Positions 16,928 through 25,230 of a DNA stretch of 64,000 nucleotides are shown here, one piece after another. Under the pieces are notes generated by a model. The model worked only from the letters and a program-made list of their open reading frames with translations. It was not told the DNA's origin and searched no databases. This DNA comes from Occultella gossypii (GTDB lineage Bacteria > Actinomycetota > Actinomycetes > Actinomycetales > Beutenbergiaceae), in the NCBI RefSeq assembly GCF_019947135.1, contig NZ_JAGSHT010000012.1, positions 248,001-312,000 of the forward strand, given 5' to 3'. The translations under genes were made by a program, and so were the position numbers. How positions within the stretch are numbered: the stretch's first letter is position 1; each line of letters starts with the position of its first letter.

Positions 16928-17569
16928 ATGTCTCTCACCCGGATCCACAACTTGTCGATCTCCCTCGACGGCTTCGCCACCGGCGAGCCGCAGTCCGCCG
17001 ACGCACCGTTCGGCCATGCGGGCGAGCGGCTGCACGAGTGGATGTTCGCGACCCGGTTCTGGGACGCGGGCGGGACCGTCGGCGTCGACGACGCCTTCGC
17101 CGCGCGCCACAGTGTCGGCTTCGGCGCCGAGATCATGGGCGCCAACAAGTTCGGTCCACCCGGATGGCAGGACGACCCGGACTGGAAGGGCTGGTGGGGA
17201 CCGAACCCGCCGTTCCACACGCCGACCTTCGTGCTCACCCACCACCCGCGGCCGCCCATCGAGATGGCGGGCGGCACCACCTTCCACTTCCTCCAGGCCG
17301 CGCCGGCCGAAGCACTGGCGACCGCCGCCGAGGCCGCCGGAGGCCTGGATGTTCGGATCGGTGGCGGCGCTACCGTCGTCCGGGACTTCGTCGCCGCCGG
17401 GCTCGTCGACCACATGCACCTGGTCCAGGTCCCGATCGTGCTCGGCCGAGGCGTCCGCGTCTGGGATGGGCTGGAGGTCCTCGAGGACACCTATGACATC
17501 GAGGCCGTGTCATCCCCGAGCGGGGTCACGCACCTCACCTTCGCACGGAGGGCCGGGGCCAACATCTAG
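16928..17569 (+). CDS. Dihydrofolate reductase-fold protein (RibD C-terminal domain)
   Basis: 213 residues, complete. LTRIHNLSISLDGFATG opens the fold as in the RibD_C/DHFR-like family; AEIMGANKFGPPGW, FVLTHHPRPP and DVRIGGGATVVRDFVAAGLVDHMHLVQVPIVLGRGVRVWD are the NADPH-binding and core segments. Members reduce pyrimidine or other small substrates with NADPH; outside riboflavin synthesis their function is generally unknown, and no rib genes are nearby. GAGG seven bases before the ATG supports the start. Its 3' end overlaps the convergent phosphotransferase gene by four bases. Confidence 0.88.
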   Translation: MSLTRIHNLSISLDGFATGEPQSADAPFGHAGERLHEWMFATRFWDAGGTVGVDDAFAARHSVGFGAEIMGANKFGPPGWQDDPDWKGWWGPNPPFHTPTFVLTHHPRPPIEMAGGTTFHFLQAAPAEALATAAEAAGGLDVRIGGGATVVRDFVAAGLVDHMHLVQVPIVLGRGVRVWDGLEVLEDTYDIEAVSSPSGVTHLTFARRAGANI

Positions 17570-18477
17570 CGGGCGGCTCGACAGAGCACCAGTTCCGTCA
17601 GCGAAGGATCGACCGGCCGCTGCAGGCTGAGCGCCCAGTGCACGCGGCTCGTGTGGGTCAGCGCGAGGGCGATCTGGTAGCCCCGGCGGACCGATTCGGT
17701 GGTGAAGGCGTTGCCGAGCCCTGCCAGGTAGTCGTCGAGCAGCCAGACCCCGGTGCTGAGGGTCAGAGAGGCGAGGTCGGCGCCGACGGGTCCGACACCG
17801 AACGTGGCCCAGTCGATGGCGACCGTGGTGTCGGCGTCGGCCGCGCGCAGGTTCCCCGCCGAGTAGTCGCCGTGCACCACGGTGGACGGCAGCGTGGCGA
17901 GTTCGGCGAGCATCTCCTCGCGGCGCCCCCACAGGTCCACCAGACGTGGGTCCGCGTCGACGTCCTCCCAGTCGAGGTCGGTGACGGCGATCCGCTGGGC
18001 CAGCTGGTTCTGGGCGAGCCAGGGCGCGTTCGGCACCGGCGTCGCAGCCTGCCATCGCCCGAGGCGACGCGCCGCCACCCAGGGGTCCTCCGGTGCCCCG
18101 TCGACCTCGCTCGTGTAGACCACGTCGTCCTCGACGGCGAGGACAGGCGGTGCCGAGAGTCCGGGTCCGGTCGGAAGGACGCCGCTGGCGTAGGCGAGCG
18201 ACTCCCGGCGCCAGTACGCCCAGTGATCGGCGCTCCGGGACGCGAGAGCGTGCCGTCCGCTGGTGAGGGGCCGGAGGGTCTTGCGGACGACGCGATGCGT
18301 GCGCACCGTCCCGGCCGAGTCTCGGATCCGAAGCGTGAGCCGCTCTACCGCGGCGGTCGCGGCACCGGTGCTCCCGGTCAACGGGGTCGGCACCTGGTCC
18401 ACAAGTTCCGCTCCGCTGCCACCCAACGCGGCGGTCACCGCGGGCGGCACCGCATTCGCCGTCATGGGGCTCGTCAT
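17566..18477 (-). CDS. APH-family phosphotransferase
   Basis: 303 residues. VVHGDYSAGNLRAAD near residue 200 is the Brenner motif with catalytic Asp and Asn, and TVAIDWATFGVGPVGADLASL about 15 residues later holds the second metal ligand Asp. The ATP Lys may be in HRVVRKTLRPL. The catalytic residues are intact, so this is probably an active kinase, but the substrate is unknown; similarity to aminoglycoside kinases is at fold level only. It is divergent from the histidine phosphatase gene (gap 18478-18601, which should hold both promoters) and overlaps the upstream convergent gene by four bases. Confidence 0.85.
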   Translation of the reverse strand: MTSPMTANAVPPAVTAALGGSGAELVDQVPTPLTGSTGAATAAVERLTLRIRDSAGTVRTHRVVRKTLRPLTSGRHALASRSADHWAYWRRESLAYASGVLPTGPGLSAPPVLAVEDDVVYTSEVDGAPEDPWVAARRLGRWQAATPVPNAPWLAQNQLAQRIAVTDLDWEDVDADPRLVDLWGRREEMLAELATLPSTVVHGDYSAGNLRAADADTTVAIDWATFGVGPVGADLASLTLSTGVWLLDDYLAGLGNAFTTESVRRGYQIALALTHTSRVHWALSLQRPVDPSLTELVLCRAAR

Positions 18478-18601
18478 CCAGGCAGGGTATGAGGAACAGC
18501 GCCCACGGCCGAGCAGATTTCACGAGCGGTCGTTCCGAGACCGACTCCGAGGGTGACCGGGGCGGTCGACACCTGTAGCGACGGCACGGGAGGCTGTGGC
18601 C

Positions 18602-19225
18602 GTGAACATCTACGTGGTGACGCACCCGCAGGCGACACATCATGTTGACGGGCTGGTCGGTGGGTGGTTCGACTCGGACCTGACCGACCTGGGCCGGCGT
18701 GATGCTGATGCGATCGCTGCCGAGCTCGCGCAAGCCATCGCCGGGGACCCCGTCGACGTTGTGTGCTCCGACCTGCGCCGCGCGAGCCGGACCGCGCGGA
18801 TCATCGCCGACCGGGTCGGCACCGAACCGAGGCATGATGGCGACCTGCGTGAGAAGTCCTATGGCGACGCCGAGGGCAGACCACAGTCGTGGCTACGTGA
18901 GCGGCAGATCCCTCTTCCGGCCGTCGGTGAGCGACTGCGTCACGATGAAGGGATCCCCGGCGCCGAAACCAGGTGGCAGTTGGCCGAGCGGGCGTACGCG
19001 GCCATGCGCAGGATCGAGACCTCGACGGCAGCCAACACCATCGTCGTCACCCATGGTGGAACGGCGACCCTGCTGCTGGCCGCGTGGATCGGCATGCCGA
19101 TCGAGGCGTCCGGTCGGGTCCGCTTCGACCTCACCTCGGGCGCAATCACGAAGCTCCACCTCGACGAGCGCACCCACAGCCATGCGATCGCCTACCTGAA
19201 CCGGACCGCCCACCTCACGGCGTAG
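18602..19225 (+). CDS. Histidine phosphatase superfamily protein
   Basis: 207 residues from the GTG at 18602, chosen because GGGAGG (18588-18593) is eight bases upstream; the GTG at 18596 is too close. VVTHPQATHH near residue 5 replaces the usual RHG: the catalytic His is present but the preceding Arg is Thr, as in some subfamilies. GWFDSDLTDLGRRDADAIAAEL, VCSDLRRASRTARIIAD and NTIVVTHGGTATLLLAAWIG (second catalytic His) complete the phosphoglycerate-mutase-like core. Substrate unknown; such proteins dephosphorylate small phosphoesters or proteins. Confidence 0.85.
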   Translation: MNIYVVTHPQATHHVDGLVGGWFDSDLTDLGRRDADAIAAELAQAIAGDPVDVVCSDLRRASRTARIIADRVGTEPRHDGDLREKSYGDAEGRPQSWLRERQIPLPAVGERLRHDEGIPGAETRWQLAERAYAAMRRIETSTAANTIVVTHGGTATLLLAAWIGMPIEASGRVRFDLTSGAITKLHLDERTHSHAIAYLNRTAHLTA

Positions 19226-19255
19226 CGTCGATCTTCGAGGTCGCTCGCCGGGGTG

Positions 19256-19537
19256 TCAGAGCTCGACGATCTGAACGCCCTCGTCCGGCGACGGCTCCTC
19301 CATCAGCGCGGCGAGGTGCTCGTTGCCCGCGGCGGTGACCGGATGCGCGTAGCTCTGGCCGCTACGAGCCCGGGCCAGGGCGCGGGGGACTGAAGCCGAA
19401 ATATCCGGGTAGAGGCGGAGCATCCACTCGTCCAGCGTGAACCGGACCGCGCGGCCGTCTGCGGCGAGCGCCCGAGCCAGCGTGGACTTACCCGAGCCCG
19501 CGAGCCCGTAGAGCAGGTGGACACGCACTGCACTCAC
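19256..19537 (-). pseudogene. Internally deleted P-loop kinase (AAA_33 type)
   Basis: 93 codons. The start is intact: HLLYGLAGSGKSTLARAL (Walker A, residues 8-18) and VRFTLDEWMLRLYP. The end is also recognisable: HLAALMEEPSPDEGVQIVEL, as at the C terminus of about 150-170-residue kinases of this group. The middle, which should hold the catalytic Asp/Arg lid region, is missing while the reading frame is kept. It is therefore probably inactive. Normal copies phosphorylate small molecules, including antibiotics such as chloramphenicol in related families. Confidence 0.6.
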
Positions 19538-19675
19538 CGCGTCAGGGTATCCGTACGGCTCCCGGCCGTGCGTGGCGTCGTTCGAACCTGCCCGACGGCG
19601 GAGCCTGGGCCGGTCTCACGGGCGTCCCGTACCGCTTCGGTACAGCACGTAGGCTCGTTCGCGGAGGAACACCGA

Positions 19676-20905
19676 ATGGCGACCGTCATCTTCTGCCCGA
19701 TCACGTTCAACCTCGCCGAGGTGACCCGGATGATCGAGGTCGCCCGCGCGCTGGATCCGCGGCACACGGCTGTCTTCATGGGCTATGAGACCGACTTCGC
19801 CGACCTCATCACCGACGCCGGTTTCGACTACCGGGCCAGCGATCCCGCCTTCACACGTGCCGAGCGCGATCAGGCCATGCGCTTCGACCAGGGCAAGACG
19901 CTGCGCTCACCCTTCACCTACGACCTCGTAGCCGAGCGAGTGCGCGCCGAACGCGAACTCATCCGCACGACCGGTGCGGCCGCCGTCGTCATCGGAACGA
20001 ACCCGACCTCGATGATCTCCGCACGCGCCGAGCGAGTGCCGCTGCTCTACCCGGTGCCGTTCGCGCTGACCCGGCCGCAGGTGGAGCAGACCCGGCGGCT
20101 CGGGCTCATCCGGGGCACCGGTCCGTCCGCCCGGGCGAGGGACGCGATCGCGTCGACGCTGCTGCGCTGGGCCTACAACCACGCCCCGCTGGCGCCGCGG
20201 GCGTTCACGCGCGTCGCCCGCGAGAACGGGGTGGCGCCGCTGCGCAACGTGGTGTCCCTGATCGAGGCCGACCAGAACCTGCTCACGGTGATGCCATGGG
20301 AGCTCGACGGGTACACACTGCCGCCCGGCTACGAACGGGTCGGCCCGATCTTCGCGCGCCTGGACACGCCGTTGCCCGAGGTGGTGGAACGGCTCGCCGC
20401 CGCCCCCGAACCGCTCGTCTACCTGGGACTCGGCTCCTCGGCGAACCGTGAGCTCGCGCTCGCCGCGGCGCGCCGGCTGGGCTCACTGCCGGTCAATGTG
20501 ATCGCCCCGATCAGGCATTACGTCGCCGAGGGCGACCGGCTGCCGGCCAACGTGTACGTCACCGGTCTGATCCCCGCGCACCGGCTCGGCGGACTCGTCG
20601 ACGCGGCGGTGCTCCACGGCGGCCAGGGCACCGTCCAGACCGCCTGCTCCGCCGGGATCCCGTTCGTCGGCATGGGACTGCAGCCGGAGCAGGTCTGGAA
20701 CGTGGACGTATGCGTCCGGCAGGGCAACGCCCTCGCCCTGACCCCGAAACAGGCGGACACCCCGGACCTCGCCCGCGCCGTGACCCGACTTCTTGAGGAA
20801 CCCGCGTTCCGGCATGCGGCCGAACGCATCCGCGTGGCGTTCGGCACCGAGGACGGTGCCCGCGCGAGCGCACGGGCCATCGACCGGGCGGTCGGCGTCA
20901 GCTGA
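19676..20905 (+). CDS. GT1-family glycosyltransferase (MGT/UGT-like)
   Basis: 409 residues from the ATG at 19676, preceded by GGAGG at 19662-19666; the open frame upstream lacks resemblance. The fold is GT-B: ATVIFCPITFNLAEVTRMIEVARAL opens the acceptor domain and AVLHGGQGTVQTACSAGIPFVGMGLQPEQVWNVDVCVRQGNAL near residue 310 is the nucleotide-sugar binding motif (HGGxGT...P..P...N). Such enzymes glycosylate macrolides, terpenoids or sterols, either for biosynthesis or as detoxification. No biosynthetic cluster surrounds it, and a DrrAB-like exporter is next to it, so drug modification or lipid glycosylation are both possible. Its 3' end overlaps the opposing permease gene by eight bases. Confidence 0.87.
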   Translation: MATVIFCPITFNLAEVTRMIEVARALDPRHTAVFMGYETDFADLITDAGFDYRASDPAFTRAERDQAMRFDQGKTLRSPFTYDLVAERVRAERELIRTTGAAAVVIGTNPTSMISARAERVPLLYPVPFALTRPQVEQTRRLGLIRGTGPSARARDAIASTLLRWAYNHAPLAPRAFTRVARENGVAPLRNVVSLIEADQNLLTVMPWELDGYTLPPGYERVGPIFARLDTPLPEVVERLAAAPEPLVYLGLGSSANRELALAAARRLGSLPVNVIAPIRHYVAEGDRLPANVYVTGLIPAHRLGGLVDAAVLHGGQGTVQTACSAGIPFVGMGLQPEQVWNVDVCVRQGNALALTPKQADTPDLARAVTRLLEEPAFRHAAERIRVAFGTEDGARASARAIDRAVGVS

Positions 20906-21662
20906 TCCGGCGCCGGTACTTGGCGATCGCAAGGGCGTAGGCGACGACGAGGATACCGACGAGCCAGGCGACGGCGATCCAGATGTCATTGCCGACGGGC
21001 TCCTGGGCGAAGAGGGCGCGGATGCTGTTCACGATCGAGGTCACCGGCTGGTTCTCGGCGAACCAGGCGACCGGGCCCGGCATCGACTCGGTCGGCACGA
21101 ACGCCGAACTGATGAAGGGCAGGAAGATGAGCGGGTAGCTGAACCCGCTCGCGCCGTCGACGGTCTTCGCCGACAGCCCGGCGACCACGGCGAGCCAGGT
21201 CAGGGCGAGGGTGAACAGGATCAGGATGCCGGCCACGGCGAGCCATGCCCCCACGGACGCTCCGGTGCGGAAACCCATGATCAGCGCGACGCCGATGACG
21301 ATCGCGACCGAGACCAGGTTCGCGACCAGGGAGGTGAGCACGTGTGCCCAGAGCACGCTCGACCTCGCGATCGGCATGGACTGGAAGCGCTCGAAGATGC
21401 CGTCCTGCATGTCCAGGAACAGCCGGTACGCGGTGTACGCGATGCCGGACGCGATCGTGATGAGCAGGATGCCGGGGAGCATGTAGTCGATGTACGACTG
21501 GTCGGATCCGGTCTCGATCGCGCCGCCCAGGACGTACACGAACAGCAGCATCAGCGCGATCGGCGTGATCGCCGTGGTGACGATCGTGTCCGGGCTGCGG
21601 AGGATGTGGCGCAGCGAGCGGCCGGTGAGGACGCCGGTGTCGCCGAGGACGTGCGCGGTCAT
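20898..21662 (-). CDS. ABC-2 type transporter permease (DrrB-like)
   Basis: 254 residues with six membrane helices, the size of DrrB/NodJ-type ABC-2 permeases. SLRHILRSPDTIVTTAITPIALMLLFVYVLGG is the N-terminal segment common to daunorubicin-type exporters, and SYPLIFLPFISSAFVPTESMPGPVAWFAENQPVTSIVNSIRALF is the conserved C-terminal loop. With the ATPase encoded just upstream (start overlaps its stop by four bases) it forms a heteromeric exporter of hydrophobic compounds. Substrate unknown; PadR control suggests induction by a toxic ligand. Confidence 0.9.
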   Translation of the reverse strand: MTAHVLGDTGVLTGRSLRHILRSPDTIVTTAITPIALMLLFVYVLGGAIETGSDQSYIDYMLPGILLITIASGIAYTAYRLFLDMQDGIFERFQSMPIARSSVLWAHVLTSLVANLVSVAIVIGVALIMGFRTGASVGAWLAVAGILILFTLALTWLAVVAGLSAKTVDGASGFSYPLIFLPFISSAFVPTESMPGPVAWFAENQPVTSIVNSIRALFAQEPVGNDIWIAVAWLVGILVVAYALAIAKYRRRIS

Positions 21663-22480
21663 CGGGTTTCCTTTCCTGCTGGGGCGGAGTCGGCGGTCCG
21701 GTCGGAGGCGTCGCCGGCGGTGTCGGTCGCACCGGTGTCGCCGACGAGCGCGAGGAACACGTCCTCGAGGGAGGGCTGCTTCTGCACGTACTCGACCTCG
21801 GCGGCCGGAAGGAGTTGCTTGAGCTCGGCCAGGGTGCCGTTCTGGATGATCGTGCCCTTGTGCAGGATGGCGATCCGGTCGGCGAGCTGCTCGGCCTCGT
21901 CGAGGTACTGCGTCGTCAGCAGTACCGTCGTGCCACCGTCAGCCAGCTTCTTGATCGTCTGCCACACCTCGATGCGGGCCTGTGGGTCGAGCCCGGTCGT
22001 CGGCTCGTCGAGGAAGATGATCGGCGGGTCGCCGATCAGGCTCATGGCGATGTCGAGCCGGCGGCGCATGCCGCCCGAGTAGGTGGCCGCCCTGCGGGTT
22101 CCCGCGTCGGTGAGCGAGAACCGGGCGAGCAGCTCGTCGGCGATCGCACCCGGGTTCTCCAGGTGCCGCAGCCTGGCAATCAGCACCAGGTTCTCCCGGC
22201 CGGTGAGCACGCCGTCGACCGCAGCGAACTGACCGGTCAGGCTGATCGACGCGCGCACCTCACCGGCACTTGCGGCGACGTCGAGCCCGTTGACCGTCGC
22301 CGTGCCCGCATCGGCCTTCAGCAGTGTCGACAGGATCCGCACGAGAGTCGTCTTGCCTGCGCTGTTGGAGCCGAGGAGCGCGAAGATGGAGCCCGCCTTC
22401 ACGTCGAAATCGACCCCCCGCAGCACGTGCAGGTCCTTGAACGACTTCTCGATGCCCTGCACCCTGATGGCTGAGTCCAT
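21659..22480 (-). CDS. ABC transporter ATP-binding protein (DrrA-like)
   Basis: 273 residues from the ATG at 22480 (AGAGGTG upstream; begins two bases after the DUF1048 stop). Walker A is LLGSNSAGKTTLVRIL near residue 38 (Ser in place of the more usual Gly before Ala), the signature is YSGGMRRRLDIAMSL, Walker B is IIFLDEPTTGLDPQARIEVW, and the H-loop LLTTQYLDEAEQL follows. The C-terminal YVQKQPSLEDVFLALVG is the DrrA-type extension motif. It energises the permease encoded next. Part of a PadR - DUF1048 - ATPase - permease operon. Confidence 0.93.
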   Translation of the reverse strand: MDSAIRVQGIEKSFKDLHVLRGVDFDVKAGSIFALLGSNSAGKTTLVRILSTLLKADAGTATVNGLDVAASAGEVRASISLTGQFAAVDGVLTGRENLVLIARLRHLENPGAIADELLARFSLTDAGTRRAATYSGGMRRRLDIAMSLIGDPPIIFLDEPTTGLDPQARIEVWQTIKKLADGGTTVLLTTQYLDEAEQLADRIAILHKGTIIQNGTLAELKQLLPAAEVEYVQKQPSLEDVFLALVGDTGATDTAGDASDRTADSAPAGKETR

Positions 22481-22482
22481 GG

Positions 22483-22851
22483 TCACCTCTGTTCCTTCCG
22501 CTCGGCGTCCGCCTTGGTCAGGCGCGAACGCTCCTTGTCGATCCACCGCTGACCGGCGTATGACTGCGCGAAGGTCTCGGCGAACTCGACCGGGTCGTCA
22601 CCGACGATTTCCCGCACCGGCGTCCCGTCGACGGCGGCGCGCTCCCACAGGTCGGCCAGGTCGCCGAACATCGTGATGAGGGTGTCGCCGTCGGTGACGC
22701 CCCCGTAGTACATGAAGTAGCGGTGCATCGCCTTCGCCGCGGCTGCATACGGTTCGGGGAGGGCGTCGATTCGGGCCTTGTCCTGCTTGTACTGCTTCTT
22801 CTGCTCGAGCGACCCCGTGAGGGCCTCGATCCATTTGGCGACCATGATCAT
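22483..22851 (-). CDS. DUF1048 protein
   Basis: 122 residues, mostly helical. KWIEALTGSLEQKKQYKQDKARIDALPEPYAAAAKAMHRYFMYYGG and FAETFAQSYAGQRWIDKERSRLTKAD match DUF1048, a small family found in Gram-positive bacteria beside PadR regulators. Function is unknown; its conserved place between padR and an ABC exporter suggests a helper role, perhaps sensing. The ATG at 22851 overlaps the padR stop by four bases; the ATG at 22845 is an alternative. Confidence 0.82.
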   Translation of the reverse strand: MIMVAKWIEALTGSLEQKKQYKQDKARIDALPEPYAAAAKAMHRYFMYYGGVTDGDTLITMFGDLADLWERAAVDGTPVREIVGDDPVEFAETFAQSYAGQRWIDKERSRLTKADAERKEQR

Positions 22852-23198
22852 TCTCCTTCTGTGTGTGGCTGTTCGGTGTGGTGGTGAAGCTGTTCGATCC
22901 GTTCTGCGAGGAAGTTCCAGGTCCTCCAGAACTCGTCGAGGTACTCGCTGCCCTGTGCGTTCAGCGAGTAGACCTTGCGTGGCGGGCCCTTCTCGGACGG
23001 GACCTTCACCACGTCGACGAGGCCGCGCTGCTCGATCCGGACCAGCAGCGCGTAGACGGTGCCCTCGACGATGTCGGAGAAGCCCTGCTCCCTCAGGCGC
23101 GCCGTGATCTCATATCCATACGCCGGCTGCGCGGCCAGGATGCCGAGGACGATGCCCTCGAGCGTGCCCTTGAGCATCTCGGTCATCTGTCTGCCCAT
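22848..23198 (-). CDS. PadR family transcriptional regulator
   Basis: 116 residues: one winged helix. MLKGTLEGIVLGILAAQPAYGYEITARLREQGFSDIVEGTVYALLVRIEQRGLVDVVKVPSEKGPPRKVYSLNAQGSEYL is a textbook PadR N-terminal domain, followed by a short C-terminal dimerisation helix. It likely represses its own operon with DUF1048 and the DrrAB-like exporter through the palindrome at 23215-23258. GGAGGAACTCC just upstream gives a ribosome binding site. The ligand is unknown. Confidence 0.93.
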   Translation of the reverse strand: MGRQMTEMLKGTLEGIVLGILAAQPAYGYEITARLREQGFSDIVEGTVYALLVRIEQRGLVDVVKVPSEKGPPRKVYSLNAQGSEYLDEFWRTWNFLAERIEQLHHHTEQPHTEGE

Positions 23199-23214
23199 GG
23201 AGTTCCTCCTATCG

Positions 23215-23258
23215 CTACTCAGTGGTGCTGACTACCGGTAGATAGTAGCACTCAGTAG
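23215..23258. promoter_or_regulatory. 44-bp palindromic operator for PadR
   Basis: The centre CTACCGGTAG (23232-23241) is a perfect palindrome; arms 23215-23229 and 23244-23258 are inverted copies matching at 12 of 15 positions, all about one centre at 23236.5. It lies 17-60 bases before the padR start and would suit two PadR dimers. Confidence 0.7.
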
Positions 23259-23346
23259 CGAGCGCGCAAGGGGCGGATAGGGTCGGCTTTCAACGTCGCT
23301 CGACCGCCTCGGGCGGCGTGGGCGCGAGCGGCAGAAAGGGGTCCGC

Positions 23347-23997
23347 ATGAACGACCGCCCGGACCAGTGGAAGGTCACGACGCACGACTGGTCGGTCGCC
23401 GTCGACCGCGCCCACCTGGCCACGATCCGGGCGAACGCCCGGACCTACCTCGCGGGTGGCCTGCAGCACTGCGTGCTGGAGGTGCTCGCGTACGCGGACG
23501 AGGAGGCCGAGGCCCTCGGCCGCACCGGGGCTGCGGTGATCACCCGGCACCGCGACGGGTCGATCTCCGTGGCCGACGACGGACGTGGCACCGAGACCCG
23601 CCGGGACGACCGCGGCCGGATGATCCGCAAGCCCGTCATGGCCACCGAGGACGTCAGGTTCTTCGACGCGGCGCATCCGCCGCTCCTGCCGGACGGACTG
23701 CCGCGCCGCGGTATGTCCACCGTCGCGGCCCCGAGCCGGTGGCTCGAGCACACGAACCGTCGCATTGCCGGGTCCTGGACCCAGCGCTACCTCCACGGCG
23801 TCCCGTCGAACGACCTGGTCGAGCTGCCGCCCCGGCCGGGTGCCGGGACCACCGTCCGGTTCCTGCTGGATCCGGATCTCGGCATGGCGACCGAGCTGGA
23901 CACCGGACTGCTCGAGCGCTACGCCCACCTCACCGTGGAACTCCGGGATGAGACCGGTGCCCCGGACGGAGGTCCGGCGTCGGGCGACTCGGTGTGA
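23347..23997 (+). CDS. Orphan GyrB-like GHKL ATPase domain protein
   Basis: 216 residues, against about 650 for GyrB: only the N-terminal ATPase domain is present. HCVLEVLAYADEEAEALG aligns with the GHKL N-box (catalytic Glu45 kept), GSISVADDGRGTETRRDDRG with the G1 box (DxGxG), and GMSTVAAPSRWLEHTNRR and GTTVRFLLDPDLG with later gyrase motifs. The Mg-binding Asn of the N-box, four residues after the Glu, is Tyr49, so ATP binding or turnover may be altered. No topoisomerase (TOPRIM) domain follows. Function unknown; could be a stand-alone ATP-binding regulator. GAAAGG precedes the ATG. Confidence 0.72.
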   Translation: MNDRPDQWKVTTHDWSVAVDRAHLATIRANARTYLAGGLQHCVLEVLAYADEEAEALGRTGAAVITRHRDGSISVADDGRGTETRRDDRGRMIRKPVMATEDVRFFDAAHPPLLPDGLPRRGMSTVAAPSRWLEHTNRRIAGSWTQRYLHGVPSNDLVELPPRPGAGTTVRFLLDPDLGMATELDTGLLERYAHLTVELRDETGAPDGGPASGDSV

Positions 23998-24054
23998 GGC
24001 GGCTCACACCAGAGATCGCCCACCGGTACGTCAGCGATCGGAAGCGTTCATCGG

Positions 24055-25044
24055 ATGTGCGCACGGGCAGGGCGCGCCGTGCCGTCGTGCACGGCCGAGA
24101 TCGTCGAGGTCGGCACCGCCGTCCGCTGGCACGAGACCTGCCACTGTAGGGGCGCCGCTCCGTGCGCGGACTGGCTGGACGTCTCGATGCGCGCGCTGCG
24201 TCCGATGGACGGGTGGGCCGTTGAACTCCACGAGCCCGACGGCGCGGAGGCGGCCGGCCGTCATCTCCGCGGCTATCGCTCGGCGCAGCTGTTCGTCGCC
24301 CGGTACGCCGGCGATCCCGTCACCCTGACCATGTTCCCCACGGAAGGGCCGCACCGGCAGATCGCCATGACCATCTACCTCGCCGAGGGCAGCGCACGGG
24401 TGGTCGGTGACGGTGGAGCCGCGGACCTGCACCCTGGGGATCTCGTGGTGGTACCCCCGGACGGCATCTGCACGATCCGCTTCGGCGAGGCCAGCAGGGT
24501 CCTGTTCATCGGGGTACCGCACCCGGAGCCGGACCTCGTCCGCCCGGGTCTGCATCGGTTGGTGCCGCTGGCCGACGCCGGCCGCGCGCTGGCCGATGCC
24601 CTCATCGAGCCACCGGTGCAGCCCTTCGACGTCGCCGCGGCGGCCTGGGCCGAGGGCGCGTTGCGCGACCTCGTGATGGGTGTCATGGCGGTCGATGCCG
24701 CACCCGCCGACCTCCGCGGCGGCGTACGTGCCCGGGCTCGGGCGTATGTCGACGTCCATATCGCCGATCCGACGCTGAGCGCGCCGGACGTGGCGCGTGC
24801 GCTCGGGATGAGCGTCAGGTCCCTGCACGAGGCGTTCGAGGGGACCGACGAGACGGTGGCGCGAATCGTCCGTGCGCGACGGGTGGTGGCGGCAAAGGTG
24901 CTGCTCACCGCTCGGCCGAACCTGAACCTCGCGGGGGTGGCCCGGCGCTGCGGATTCGGCGGCCCGGACCAGTTCCGGCGGGTCTTCCGCGCCGAGGCCG
25001 GCCTCCTGCCCGGCGAGTACCGCGCCGGCACCCTCGCCCTCTAG
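24055..25044 (+). CDS. AraC family transcriptional regulator
   Basis: 329 residues from the ATG at 24055; an ATG at 24187 is a possible later start. The N-terminal part is a cupin-like AraC-binding region similar to activators with a FRSAQLFVARY-type segment (here GYRSAQLFVARYAGDPVTLTMFP and LAEGSARVVGDGGAADLHPGDLVVVPP). The C terminus (about residues 225-325) has two helix-turn-helices: LSAPDVARALGMSVRSLHEAFEG and LAGVARRCGFGGPDQFRRVFRAEAGLLPGEYRAG. Target genes are not evident; it stands alone, with the surface-protein gene 187 bases downstream in the same direction. Confidence 0.87.
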   Translation: MCARAGRAVPSCTAEIVEVGTAVRWHETCHCRGAAPCADWLDVSMRALRPMDGWAVELHEPDGAEAAGRHLRGYRSAQLFVARYAGDPVTLTMFPTEGPHRQIAMTIYLAEGSARVVGDGGAADLHPGDLVVVPPDGICTIRFGEASRVLFIGVPHPEPDLVRPGLHRLVPLADAGRALADALIEPPVQPFDVAAAAWAEGALRDLVMGVMAVDAAPADLRGGVRARARAYVDVHIADPTLSAPDVARALGMSVRSLHEAFEGTDETVARIVRARRVVAAKVLLTARPNLNLAGVARRCGFGGPDQFRRVFRAEAGLLPGEYRAGTLAL

Positions 25045-25230
25045 TCCGCGCCGGGGCCGCACTCAGCGACTCTGCGTGCGCGAGTGGGCGACACTGCATG
25101 CGGATCGGACCGGCACCACCGGTGACGCGGCCGACAATCGGCCTTGGACCCGGTCCCAGTCGTGCCATCGCGCCGTGGGGCCCATCGGCAGGGGGCCCGC
25201 CGTCGCGGGCACGACCAGAAGCGAGAAATC

